From assembly GCF_026151165.2 (NCBI RefSeq), contig NZ_CP117849.1:496001-560000 (forward strand): a stretch of DNA of 64,000 nt. The letters run 5' to 3'. A program made the position numbers and the translations under genes. The DNA comes from Cryobacterium sp. SO2. Lineage in GTDB: Bacteria; Actinomycetota; Actinomycetes; Actinomycetales; Microbacteriaceae. Positions 1 through 8,624 of this stretch are shown here, in pieces. The notes beneath the pieces were generated by a model. The model searched no databases, had not been told where the DNA came from, and was given only the letters and a program-made list of their open reading frames with translations. How positions within the stretch are numbered: position 1 is the first letter of the stretch; the number at the start of each line of letters is the position of its first letter.

Positions 1-1
1 C

Positions 2-418
2 GTGAAGGTGCGCACCGCGGAGGGCCCGGCGATGGTCGCGCCGCGCGATGTGGTGGCCGCGAGCCTGCCCGACCCGGCCACGATCGGCCCGCGGATGACC
101 GGCAAGACCTGCGCCGGCGTCTGGGTGACCGGCACCGGCACGGATGGCGCGCCGCGCGAGGTGTACCTCTATCACGTGAGCGACAACGAGTGGACAATGG
201 CCGAGTACGACGCCCAGTGTGTGGTCTGGCAGACGGCGCTGAACCCGGCGATCGCGCTCGAGCTGCTGGCGACGGGCGTCTGGACTGGAAGCGGTGTGCT
301 CGGCCCGGAGGCCTTCGACGCCCAGCCGTACCTCGACCTCATGGCCGCGCCCGAACCAGCCGGCTACGGCCAGCCCTGGGGCATGGACGAGCGCACCCCA
401 ACGGTTCGCGAGCCGTGA
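2..418 (+). CDS. Saccharopine dehydrogenase-like protein, C-terminal part (truncated by window edge)
   Basis: This is the last 138 codons of an open frame that enters from the left edge, so the GTG at position 2 is not claimed as the true start. The segment around HVSDNEWTMAEYDAQ, then WQTALNPAIALELLATG and GVLGPEAFDAQPYLDLM, resembles the C-terminal domain of saccharopine dehydrogenase/carboxynorspermidine-type reductases. The NAD(P)-binding Rossmann part would lie outside the window, so the substrate cannot be assigned. The gene converges on the type VII secretion operon, and its stop codon lies inside a hairpin shared by both. Confidence 0.72.
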   Translation: MKVRTAEGPAMVAPRDVVAASLPDPATIGPRMTGKTCAGVWVTGTGTDGAPREVYLYHVSDNEWTMAEYDAQCVVWQTALNPAIALELLATGVWTGSGVLGPEAFDAQPYLDLMAAPEPAGYGQPWGMDERTPTVREP

Positions 419-467
419 GATAAACCCCAACCCGGGCGTCGGGAAGGGGCTTAACTCACGGCTCGCG
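407..467. terminator. Bidirectional terminator between convergent genes
   Basis: The arm CGCGAGCCGTGAG (407-419) pairs with CTCACGGCTCGCG (455-467), and CCCC (425-428) pairs with GGGG (446-449) further in. The left arm contains the stop codon of the upstream gene. The structure sits five bases from the stop of the leftward operon, so it can end transcription from both sides. An almost identical outer arm is used at 20661-20717. Confidence 0.8.
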
Positions 468-471
468 AGGG

Positions 472-1059
472 TTAGCGCCGGTGATGCGCCGCGGAGGCCA
501 GCACCCGGCGGCCGAGCAGGTCGCAGGCGGTGATGGTGCGCTTGGCGAGGCGGTGAATCGGGATGCGGCCGCCGCCGGCCAGCGACACGTCGTACCGGAT
601 CACCGACGCGATGCCTCGCCCGTAGGTGAGGTGCAGGGCCTCGGTGAGCCGCTTGGTGCGGAACCGACCGCGGGTGCCCATCGCCACGACGGTCACCCGC
701 GCCAGGCCGGCCTGCCCGTACCGCTCGCGCACCGCGCCGAGAAGTTCGTCGGCGGCAGCGAAGCCGAGCGGGGTGTTGGCCGTGGCGATCACGGCGATGA
801 TCGACGGCGACTCGAGCAGGTCGAGGCCCTCGCCGAGCGCGTGCGGGCCCAGGTCGTGCAGTACCAGGCCGCCGTCGATGCTCGCGGCGTCGTCGCCGCG
901 GGGCAGCCGGGCGCCCACCGACCCCGACGAGTGGTCGGCCAGCGTCGGCACGCTGGGCGACAGGCGTGACAGCTGGTCGAACAGGATGGCGGCGAGCGTG
1001 GTGGTGCCCACGCCGCCGGCGGTGCCGCAGACGACGATGCGCAGGGTGCCGTGGGTCAC
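472..1059 (-). CDS. MinD/ParA-like protein of the T7SS operon, degenerate P-loop
   Basis: This 195-residue protein begins with a beta strand and a loop reading CGTAGGVGTTTLAA, the place of the deviant Walker A motif KGGVGKTT in MinD/ParA ATPases. Both lysines of that motif are missing (Ala and Thr instead), so ATP hydrolysis is doubtful. It is the last gene of the leftward T7SS operon. Its GTG start overlaps the eccC stop by four bases (GTGA). A second P-loop-deficient relative is encoded just before eccC. Such proteins may act as adaptors or localisation factors for the secretion ATPase, but that is inference. No signal peptide or membrane segment is visible. Confidence 0.7.
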   Translation of the reverse strand: MTHGTLRIVVCGTAGGVGTTTLAAILFDQLSRLSPSVPTLADHSSGSVGARLPRGDDAASIDGGLVLHDLGPHALGEGLDLLESPSIIAVIATANTPLGFAAADELLGAVRERYGQAGLARVTVVAMGTRGRFRTKRLTEALHLTYGRGIASVIRYDVSLAGGGRIPIHRLAKRTITACDLLGRRVLASAAHHRR

Positions 1060-4000
1060 AGTGCCAGCTCCTTCGCCAGGGATTCGGCCGCTTCAGTGGC
1101 GGGGTTCCGGGCATGCGCGATCTGCACGATCCGCGGCCGGTCGCCGCGTCGCACGATCCGGCCGCGGCCCGGCGGCATCTGCTCGGCGTACACCCCGGGC
1201 AGGATCTGGCCTTCCGTGCGCTCGCCCGACATGATCAGGCTCGTCGCGCCGGTGTCGCGCAGCGACTGGAGGACCACGTCGTAGAGCGCCCGGGACGCGC
1301 CGGCCACCGGGCGGGTGACGATCACGTTGAGCCGCAGCTCGCGGGCGCTGGGCAGGAACGGCAGCAGCGGCGCCAGCGGGTCGGTGCCGCCGGAGGCGAG
1401 CACGTCGTAGTCGTCGGCGATCACCACGATGCGCGGCCCGGCCGAGCGGTCGGACGCATCCTGCCGTTGGGCCAGCTCATTCGCGATGGCGGTGGTGAGC
1501 ACCCGGGCCTGGCCGCTGGATTCGGCGAGCCCGCCCAGGTAGTCGTCCGGGCAGGACGAGGCGATCTCCCCGCGCACGTCCATGATCGCGATCACGAGCT
1601 CGTCGGCCGTGTACCGGTCGATCAGCCCCTGCACGATGCCGCGCACGAATGTGGACTTGCCCGAGGCGTGGTCGCCGAACACGAGCACGTGCTGGTCCCG
1701 GGACGCCAGGTCGAGGTAGGCCGGTTCCATGGTGTCCTGGCGCAGGCCGAACGGCACCGCATCGGGCGAGTCGATGGCATCGGGCAGTTCGTCGGGCGAG
1801 AAACTGTCGGGCAGCAGCCGGATGGGCGCGGCCGACGGGCCCTGCCAACTGTGCGCCGAGCGGGAGGCGAGTTGTTCGATCTCGTCGCCGATCAGGTCGT
1901 CGGCGGTGTCGTCGAGCACGGGCAGGGCGATGTGAGCGAACAGGCCGTCGTCGGTGATCGCCCGCCCGGGCTGGTCGCTGCGGAGCGCCCCGGAGAGCTT
2001 GCGGCCCACCTGGGAGTCCATCGGGTCGTTCAGGCGCAGCTCGATCCGGGTGCCGATCAGCGGCTGCTGCGCCATCCGCAGTTCGTTCCACCTGGTCATG
2101 GCGAGCACCACGTGGATGCCGAAGCTCGACCCGCGCGCCAGGATGTCGAACAGGGGCTGCTCGAACTCCTCGAACTCGGTGCGGAGCGCGCCCACGCCGT
2201 CGACGAGCAGCACGATGTCCGCGGCGACGAGTTCGGGCACACCGCCGTCGGCGTGCAGCCGGCGCAGCGTCGGCAGCGAGTCGATGCCGCGCTCCGTGAA
2301 GAGGCGTTCGCGGGTGGCGAGCATGCCGGCGAGTTCCTCGAGCAGCCGGCGCAGTCTGTCGCGGTTGGCGCGGGTGGCCACCCCGCCCACGTGCGGGAAG
2401 CCCTCGATGCGGTTCATGCCGGAGCCGGTGAAGTCCATCCCGTAGATGCTCACCTGACGGGGCGTGTGGGTGAGCGCGATCGACGCGGCCATGGTGCGCA
2501 GGAAGGTGCTGCGGCCGGTCTGCGGGGCGCCGAAGATGGCGACGTGCCCGCCGCTGCGGGTGAGGTCGATCAACCAGGGGTCCTGGCGCTGCTTCTCCGG
2601 TTCGTCGAGCAGGCCCATCGGCACCTTGAGCTCAGGCGTGGGTTCGTCGGTGAGGATGCGGGAGAGCGCGAACCGCTCCGGCAGCGGCAGCAACCAGATC
2701 GGCGGCACCGTGAGGGCCGAGCCGCGCAGGCCGTCTACGGCCTCGTCAATCAGCGCCCGCCCGGTCGACGGGCTCGCCAGGGCCTCTTCCGCGGTCTCGT
2801 TCTCGGTGCGCTGCTGCAGCCCGTTGTAGAGCGGCAGCGGCAACGCCGTGAGGGTGTCGAGGTCGGCGCTGTGGGTGGGCGCGGCATCCGCCTGCACGGC
2901 CGGGCCGGAGACGAAGCCGGACCGGAACCGGCGGTAGATCGAGGTGTCGACCTTGAGGTAGCCGTAGCCGGGGATCGCCGGCAGGTGGAAGGCGTCGGGG
3001 GTGTCGAGCACGATGGCGCTCTCCGACGCGGAGAAGGTGCGCAGGCCCACCCGGTAGGAGAGGTACGTTTCCAGTCCGCGGAGCTTGCCGGCCTCGATGC
3101 GCTGGCTGGAGAGCAGCAGGTGCACGCCGATGGACCGGCCGATCCGGCCGATGGTGAGCAGCAGGTCGACGAAGTCGGGTTCGGCGGTGAGCAGCTCACC
3201 GAACTCGTCGATGACGATGAGCAGATGCGGCAGCGCCGGCAGGTCGGGGCGTTCGGCCGCGAGCTCCCGGTAGTGCGTGATCGACGGCGAGTTGCCGGCG
3301 TCCTTGAGCAGCTGCTGCCGGCGCACCACCTCCCCGGCGATGCTCACCCGCGCCCGCTGGGTGAGCTGCGGGTCGTCGGCGAGGTTGTCGATGATGCCGG
3401 CCACGTGCGGCAGGCCGGCGAACGGCGCGAACGCCGCGCCGCCCTTGTAGTCCACCAGCACCATGCTGATGTCGTCGGGCCCGTGCGACAGTGCCAGCGC
3501 CAGGATCAGGGTGCGCAGCATCTCACTCTTGCCCGAACCCGTCGCGCCGATGGCCAGGCCGTGCGGTCCCATGCCCAGCTGGGCGGATTCCTTGAGGTCG
3601 AGCAGCACCGGTTCGCCGAAGTCGTCCAGCCCCACCGGCACCCGCAGGAAGTCCCGGGGTGAGCGCGGTTCCCAGGCGGTGGCCGCGTCGAAGGCACTGA
3701 CGTCGCCGATGCCGAGCAGCTCGACGATGTCGACGGCCTTGGCCGATTCGACCTCGTCCTGCCTGGTCATGCTCAACCGCAGCGGCGCCAGCATCCGCGC
3801 CACGGTCTCGAACAGGGCAGCGGAGATCTGGTCGAGCACGGCGCCCTGCACAGGCACCTGGCCGTCGCCGCCGTCGCGGGCATCCGAGATCTCGGCCGTG
3901 CCGTCGCCGACGGTGACCCGGATGGTCACGTCGGATGGTTCGTGCAGCCGGTCGCTGAGCAGGTGCACCATGGTGATCTGCAGATCGATGGGGGAGAGGT

Positions 4001-5021
4001 CGGCGTCGGGCACCGGCAACACGGATGCGACGTGGCCGTAGTCGTCCACGAACACGATCAGCCGGGCGTTCTCGGCCGGTCCGGCGTTGCCGCCGCTGCG
4101 TTTCGCGGTGGCCGCCAGCTGGGCGCGGTCGCCGAGCTCCTGGCCGAGCACCCGCCGCAGCGCGTGCGTGTCCCTGGCCACCCGGCGGGCCGGCACCGGG
4201 CCGTCGTAGGTGTCTTCGTCCACGAAGTGCGGCAGCAGGTCCACACCGCGCCAGTCCTCGGCGGCGGTGTCGGGGTAGGCGATGGCCATGTGCACGTCGT
4301 CGGGGGCGTGCAGCGCGGCGATCTGCAGGATCAGCGCCCGCGCCACCTGCAGGGCGTTCTGCCGGTCGCCGATGATGGCCACGGCGCCGGCGCCGTCCAG
4401 GTTGAGGTCAACGGGCATCCCGCGCACCGTGGAGTAGTGCTCGGTGACCTGCCGGGCCTCGCCGGCCAGGATCGGGTCGTACGGCTGCACGGGGTTCTGC
4501 TCGGTGGGGATGGCCAGGTCGAACCAGGCCACGTCGCCCACGCCCAGGCGCGGGCTGAGGAAGTCGGCGTCGTGCCGGCGGCGCTCCCACAGCCGGCCGG
4601 GGTCCCGCACCAGCTCGATCAGCGCGGCCGGGTCGGGGTTGAGCAGTTCGGCGGTGGCCCGCACCGACTTGCCGCGCTGGCGCATCCGGGCGCGCAGCCC
4701 CTCGAGATAGTCCAGGTAGCGTTCGCGCTGCACCCGCCGGGTACGGGCGGCCGCGCCGCGCTGGGTGAGCGCCATGGCGAGCCCGCTGATGATGGCGACG
4801 ATGAGGATCAGCGCGCCGATGACCATGAACAGGGCGTTGCCGCGCAGGGTGACCATCATGATCACGCTGGTGCCGGCGCCGAGCACGGGCAGCAGCGCCT
4901 GGATGGGCACACCGCCCTGCGCGCCGTCCTGCATCGCCGGCGGCGGGGAGATCACCTCGGCGTCGCCGCGTTGCAGCGGCCGGGTCACCCGGGTGGGCCT
5001 GTGCACGAGTCGGAGCGTCAT
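1056..5021 (-). CDS. eccC: Type VII secretion FtsK/SpoIIIE-family ATPase EccC
   Basis: This 1321-residue motor of the ESX/type VII system drives export of WXG100-class proteins across the inner membrane. Two membrane helices lie at about residues 42-85. Three FtsK/SpoIIIE ATPase domains follow. The first has an intact Walker A, GATGSGKS (492-499), and the Walker B LLIVIDEF. The second has GAPQTGRS (831-838), where the essential Lys is Arg. The third has GDHASGKS (1116-1123) with the Walker-B-like RIVVIADD. It is a single chain, equivalent to fused EccCa and EccCb. The ATG overlaps the upstream MinD-like gene by ATGA. EccD and an FHA protein are encoded in the same operon, but no EccB, EccE or mycosin gene is present. 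Confidence 0.95.
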   Translation of the reverse strand: MTLRLVHRPTRVTRPLQRGDAEVISPPPAMQDGAQGGVPIQALLPVLGAGTSVIMMVTLRGNALFMVIGALILIVAIISGLAMALTQRGAAARTRRVQRERYLDYLEGLRARMRQRGKSVRATAELLNPDPAALIELVRDPGRLWERRRHDADFLSPRLGVGDVAWFDLAIPTEQNPVQPYDPILAGEARQVTEHYSTVRGMPVDLNLDGAGAVAIIGDRQNALQVARALILQIAALHAPDDVHMAIAYPDTAAEDWRGVDLLPHFVDEDTYDGPVPARRVARDTHALRRVLGQELGDRAQLAATAKRSGGNAGPAENARLIVFVDDYGHVASVLPVPDADLSPIDLQITMVHLLSDRLHEPSDVTIRVTVGDGTAEISDARDGGDGQVPVQGAVLDQISAALFETVARMLAPLRLSMTRQDEVESAKAVDIVELLGIGDVSAFDAATAWEPRSPRDFLRVPVGLDDFGEPVLLDLKESAQLGMGPHGLAIGATGSGKSEMLRTLILALALSHGPDDISMVLVDYKGGAAFAPFAGLPHVAGIIDNLADDPQLTQRARVSIAGEVVRRQQLLKDAGNSPSITHYRELAAERPDLPALPHLLIVIDEFGELLTAEPDFVDLLLTIGRIGRSIGVHLLLSSQRIEAGKLRGLETYLSYRVGLRTFSASESAIVLDTPDAFHLPAIPGYGYLKVDTSIYRRFRSGFVSGPAVQADAAPTHSADLDTLTALPLPLYNGLQQRTENETAEEALASPSTGRALIDEAVDGLRGSALTVPPIWLLPLPERFALSRILTDEPTPELKVPMGLLDEPEKQRQDPWLIDLTRSGGHVAIFGAPQTGRSTFLRTMAASIALTHTPRQVSIYGMDFTGSGMNRIEGFPHVGGVATRANRDRLRRLLEELAGMLATRERLFTERGIDSLPTLRRLHADGGVPELVAADIVLLVDGVGALRTEFEEFEQPLFDILARGSSFGIHVVLAMTRWNELRMAQQPLIGTRIELRLNDPMDSQVGRKLSGALRSDQPGRAITDDGLFAHIALPVLDDTADDLIGDEIEQLASRSAHSWQGPSAAPIRLLPDSFSPDELPDAIDSPDAVPFGLRQDTMEPAYLDLASRDQHVLVFGDHASGKSTFVRGIVQGLIDRYTADELVIAIMDVRGEIASSCPDDYLGGLAESSGQARVLTTAIANELAQRQDASDRSAGPRIVVIADDYDVLASGGTDPLAPLLPFLPSARELRLNVIVTRPVAGASRALYDVVLQSLRDTGATSLIMSGERTEGQILPGVYAEQMPPGRGRIVRRGDRPRIVQIAHARNPATEAAESLAKELAL

Positions 5022-5890
5022 GCTGTGGCCTCACGGTGTCGGAGTTCGGCGCCCAGCGAGAGCTGCGCCTGGGTCATGATGGTGCCGGCGAGCTGCGCGT
5101 AGGCGATACGGGTGCGGGCGCTCATGTGGGCGCTGGCCACTGGTGTGGCGGAGCCGGCGCTCGGGTCGTGCGGAATCCGCAGGACCGGCACCCCGAGGTC
5201 GGACCCGACGTCTGGCAGGGCCTGGCCGCGGCTGGAACCGCTGACGTCGACGATGACGAGCACCACCTGCGGGCCGTCCTCCACCCCGGTCAGCGCCGGG
5301 ATCACGGCGGCGGCGTCTTCGAGTTCGTGCCGCCTCGACGGGGTGACCACGCACAAGACGTGGCTGGCCAGCGCCACCTGGGCCAGGTCGATCTGGTAGC
5401 CGCGCACGCCCCAGTCGGTGATCGCCAGGTCGAAGAACCGCGACACCGGGTTGATCCGGTCGAACCAGGTGCGGCTGGGTACCGGTGTGGTCGGATGCGC
5501 GGGGTCGCGCAGGTCCAGCCCGATCAGACCCGACCGGGCAACGGGCAGCCCGGCCGCGGCATCGGCGGCCGAGAGAGGCCGGGTGCGTGCCGGTGGCAGC
5601 GCGCCGGGCAGCGTGGGCACGCCGGCGTGCCAGAGCAGGTTCTGCGCGCCGCCGGAGGCATTCACACCGAGCACCAGGCCGGAGCGGCGGGTGGCGAAGA
5701 TGCTCGCCACTCCGGCCGCCACGGTCGAGGCGCCCGCCCCGCCGCAGGCCTGCACGAGGCCGATGCGCCGGTTGAGGGTGAGCGGCATCCGGATGGCGGC
5801 ATCCGCCGAGGTGAGGTCGTGCAGGCGTGCGCTGGCGCTGCCGACGAGGGCGAAGGGGATCGACCGCAGCCCGGCTGCGAGGGTGGACAC
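5018..5890 (-). CDS. MinD-like protein of the T7SS operon, P-loop lysine missing
   Basis: This 290-residue protein is read from a GTG at 5890, two bases after the eccD stop. A much longer open frame runs upstream in the same frame, but that part is antisense shadow of eccD. The P-loop position reads CGGAGASTVAAG, so both signature lysines of a MinD/ParA ATPase (KGGxGKST) are replaced, by Cys and Ala. Later segments such as FDLAITDWGVRG and HVLCVVTPSRRHELED fit the Asp-containing strand and switch region of the fold. Its stop overlaps the eccC start. The role is probably structural or regulatory in the secretion complex (inference). Confidence 0.68.
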   Translation of the reverse strand: MSTLAAGLRSIPFALVGSASARLHDLTSADAAIRMPLTLNRRIGLVQACGGAGASTVAAGVASIFATRRSGLVLGVNASGGAQNLLWHAGVPTLPGALPPARTRPLSAADAAAGLPVARSGLIGLDLRDPAHPTTPVPSRTWFDRINPVSRFFDLAITDWGVRGYQIDLAQVALASHVLCVVTPSRRHELEDAAAVIPALTGVEDGPQVVLVIVDVSGSSRGQALPDVGSDLGVPVLRIPHDPSAGSATPVASAHMSARTRIAYAQLAGTIMTQAQLSLGAELRHREATA

Positions 5891-5892
5891 GG

Positions 5893-7209
5893 TTAGAACG
5901 TCCCGAGCAGGTCGGGGTACACGCCGAAGACCCCGAGCGTGACCGGCAGCAGCGCCACGACGGCGAACATCTCGATGCTGTTGCCGGCGCGGCGCAGCCG
6001 GGCCCTGGTGTGTGCGGGCGGGTTCAGCGCGACCACGAGCAGGGTGGCCACGCACACGATCACGAGGGCCGCGAGCACGTACCACTCGTCGGTGTGCGCC
6101 ACCGCGGCCACGATGAAGGCCGCGATCGACGCGGCCCAGAGCACGATGGCCTGACCGGCGAGTGGGAAAGCGCGGGTGCGGAGTGCGGTGACGACAATGA
6201 GCGCCGCGCCGAGGCCGATCGCCCAGCCGTCCGCTGATGCGGCGAGCAGGCTGGCGGCGATCAGGAGCGGCAGGGCCACGGCCACGGTTGACCAGGTGAG
6301 CGACCTGTAGGCGTCGTTGACGGTGGCCAGCACGGTCTCCCGGTTGGTGAGCCGGCCCGCGATCACGAGGTCGTCGATGCCGGTGAGCCCCGAACTGTTC
6401 ATGGCGTACCAGGGCAGCATGCCGCAGATCACGGCGGCGGCGACACCCACCACAGCCGCGGTCTCCAGCTCGGCCAGGCCCATCAGGTGCAGCAGCACGG
6501 GCAGCACGCTCAGGGCCACGCCCACCACACTGGCCCGCAGGGCCGGGCGGATGCCGAGCCCGAGTCCCAGCGCTACACCGATCGCCAGCCAGCCCAGGCC
6601 GAGCGCCAGCACGAGGGTGGCGATGACGGGGTCTTCCCGGCTGCCGAGCCCGGCGTCGGCCAGGCTGGCGCCGGTGGCGGGCACAATACCGAGCGCGGCG
6701 GCGGCGAACGCTGTCGCCGGCCAGCGCTGGTGCAGACGGCCGAGCACAACCGAGACCAGGAGACTGCCCGCGAACACCGCGGTGAGAAGCGCGACGGTGC
6801 CCGTGTAACTGCCGGTGAACAGCAGCGCGGCCACGGCCATCATGGTTGCGATGGCGACGGCGCCGACACCCTCGCGGTGCCTGGCCGTCCACAGGCCGCG
6901 TTTGTCGTCCCTGGCCTCGGCGACGACGTCGGTCACGTCGGCCACCTCCGGCGGCGCCGGAGCCTCGTCCACCCGCAACAGGCGCAGCAGCTCCCCGGCC
7001 GACACGTGCTGCTCGGCGAGCGTGAGGGCGGTGTCCAGCTGCTGCCCGGTGGCGCGCACCAGGGTGAGCGGGCGGGCGACAGAGCCGGTGCGTTCCTCGA
7101 GCAGGTCCATCAGCTGCGGGATCAGAGCGGCGATGGTCTCGTCGCCCGGCACCACGATTTCGGCCTTGCGAGTGCGGCCCACGATGGTGAGCCGGGTGAA
7201 GCCGCTCAC
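5893..7209 (-). CDS. eccD: Type VII secretion integral membrane protein EccD
   Basis: This 438-residue protein starts with a ubiquitin-like YukD-type domain (about residues 1-85, beginning SGFTRLTIVGRTRKAEIVVPG). A charged linker follows, then about eleven hydrophobic segments to the C-terminus. That layout is diagnostic for EccD, the channel-forming membrane subunit of the ESX system. The GTG start overlaps the stop of the preceding small membrane protein gene by GTGA, and the stop lies two bases before the next start, so the genes are translationally coupled. Length and topology match family members. Confidence 0.9.
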   Translation of the reverse strand: MSGFTRLTIVGRTRKAEIVVPGDETIAALIPQLMDLLEERTGSVARPLTLVRATGQQLDTALTLAEQHVSAGELLRLLRVDEAPAPPEVADVTDVVAEARDDKRGLWTARHREGVGAVAIATMMAVAALLFTGSYTGTVALLTAVFAGSLLVSVVLGRLHQRWPATAFAAAALGIVPATGASLADAGLGSREDPVIATLVLALGLGWLAIGVALGLGLGIRPALRASVVGVALSVLPVLLHLMGLAELETAAVVGVAAAVICGMLPWYAMNSSGLTGIDDLVIAGRLTNRETVLATVNDAYRSLTWSTVAVALPLLIAASLLAASADGWAIGLGAALIVVTALRTRAFPLAGQAIVLWAASIAAFIVAAVAHTDEWYVLAALVIVCVATLLVVALNPPAHTRARLRRAGNSIEMFAVVALLPVTLGVFGVYPDLLGTF

Positions 7210-7475
7210 AGCGCTGGTCCGGGCACGAGCGGGGCGGAGAGCGAGGCTACTTCGGCATCCGCCGCGGCCTTCTTGGCCAGCAGGTCGATCACGAAGGACG
7301 TGCCGACGCAGGCGGCGCAGGCCACCGCGGCCAGGATCACCCCGGCCAGGAACCGGCGCAGGTTGTCGGTCGTCGCGCGGCGCTCGGACAGCTCGCCGAA
7401 CAGGAATGCGGCCTGGAGCCGGGCGCGATGCGTCTTGACGGTTTCAAGGAGCACCACATCGTAATCAGAGGACAT
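7206..7475 (-). CDS. Small single-pass membrane protein in the T7SS operon
   Basis: This 89-residue protein has a polar N-terminus (about 40 residues), one strong membrane helix (FLAGVILAAVACAACVGTSFVIDLL, about residues 42-66) and a short Ala/Ser-rich tail. I do not recognise a family. It overlaps the FHA gene upstream by 11 bp and eccD downstream by 4 bp, so it is clearly a member of this operon. It could stand in for a single-pass core subunit such as EccB or EccE, but no sequence similarity to those can be shown here. Confidence 0.75.
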   Translation of the reverse strand: MSSDYDVVLLETVKTHRARLQAAFLFGELSERRATTDNLRRFLAGVILAAVACAACVGTSFVIDLLAKKAAADAEVASLSAPLVPGPAL

Positions 7476-8511
7476 CGACGGGCAGGCTTTCTCTCGGGAT
7501 CGTGGCGGTGATCGGGGTGGGGGTACCTGTCACGGTGACGGCCTCGGTGGCGAGGATGTCGAAGTGGCGGTCGCCGAGCTCGACCCGCCAGCCGGGTGCG
7601 GCGGCGGTCGGCTGGCCCGGCAGCAGCGGGCGGCGCTCGCCGGAGTAGGTGACCAGGGTGGTGCCGTTGGCCGAGCCCAGGTCGGTGACCCAGAGCAGCG
7701 TGCCAGACCAGGTGACCAGGGCGTGCGACTTCGACATGGTGCGGGAGAGATCTGTCCAGGCGAACAGCGGATGTACCTCGTCGCCCGTGCGGTTATCGGG
7801 CCGGCGGCCGATCAACAGCGACGTGTCCACCTGCTGGGACTGGTCGTTATCGAGCACGATAGTCACGAACGGGGCGATCCGGGCCTGCGGGGCGTACCCG
7901 TCGTCGGCATCCGTGGCCAGCATGCGGCGTCGGCCCTCACGCCGGGTCGGCGCGCCCGACTGGGCCGAGACCTGGGCCAGCTGGGCCGTGCCGAGGGGGT
8001 TGCGGGCGGGGGCGTGCGGGTCGCGACCGCGGCGGAGGTCCGCGGTCATGGTGCTGCGGGAGCCGATCAGGTCCACCATGGCGCTGAGCAGGCGGCGGGC
8101 GCCCACCGGGCTGCCGGAGAGGTCGTCGACAGTTCGGAGGCCCAGCAGCCACCGGCCGAGGGTGCGCCCGGTGCCGAGCAGCAACAGCAGTTGGCTGCAG
8201 CCGAACACCAGCAGCACGCCGAGCACGGCCGCGAACAGTCCACCGGTCGCGCGGTCGGGCGATCCGGCGGCCACGGCCACGGCGCCGCCGGCCAGGATCG
8301 CGGCCGGCGCGAGGTCGATGGCGACCGACCAGTACCGGCGTGTCGCGGATGCGGTGACCACTCCGCCGAGCATCCCCGAATAGGGGCCGAGAGCGGCCCC
8401 GGGAGCGGCCACGACAGACAGCACCCCGCAGCGTGTGCAGTAGGCGTTTGCTGGGATCAGCGGGGCTCCGCAGCGTCCGCAGCTGATCGCGCCGATGAGC
8501 GCATTGACCAT
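7465..8511 (-). CDS. FHA-domain protein with zinc ribbon and RDD-type membrane region
   Basis: I chose the ATG at 8511, giving 348 residues. A GGGGGG stretch lies about 11 bases upstream, and the frame from there begins directly with a zinc ribbon (CGRCG ... CTRCG, about residues 10-30). Next come several hydrophobic segments with the TLGRWLLGLR signature of RDD proteins, then a linker. The C-terminal FHA domain shows GRRPDNRTG, SRTMSKSHALV and DLGSANGT, the usual phosphothreonine-binding loops. It is the first gene of the leftward T7SS operon. FHA proteins commonly accompany T7SS loci and link them to Ser/Thr kinase signalling. No kinase is encoded in this window. Confidence 0.85.
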   Translation of the reverse strand: MVNALIGAISCGRCGAPLIPANAYCTRCGVLSVVAAPGAALGPYSGMLGGVVTASATRRYWSVAIDLAPAAILAGGAVAVAAGSPDRATGGLFAAVLGVLLVFGCSQLLLLLGTGRTLGRWLLGLRTVDDLSGSPVGARRLLSAMVDLIGSRSTMTADLRRGRDPHAPARNPLGTAQLAQVSAQSGAPTRREGRRRMLATDADDGYAPQARIAPFVTIVLDNDQSQQVDTSLLIGRRPDNRTGDEVHPLFAWTDLSRTMSKSHALVTWSGTLLWVTDLGSANGTTLVTYSGERRPLLPGQPTAAAPGWRVELGDRHFDILATEAVTVTGTPTPITATIPRESLPVDVL

Positions 8512-8624
8512 GAAGAACCGCACCCCCCAAAGGTGAATCGGCAACTGTCGATGTGCTGAATTTCCCCCGCACCGTGTTGACATACCCTAACCTGAGATCT
8601 CATCGAAGCATTTAGGGGGACAAA
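8512..8624. promoter_or_regulatory. Divergent promoter region of the T7SS locus
   Basis: This 113-bp spacer separates the two arms of the secretion locus, so both operons must be driven from here. A consensus -35 element TTGACA is visible at 8577-8582 on the plus strand. I cannot place its -10 confidently. AGGGGG at 8613-8618 serves as ribosome binding site for the plus-strand WXG100 gene. No clear operator palindrome is visible. Confidence 0.55.

Noticed and set aside
966..3662. Open frame of 898 codons on the plus strand
   Set aside because: It is the antisense of eccC. Its translation is rich in Arg, His, Gln and Val without domains, as expected for the shadow of a GC-rich gene.
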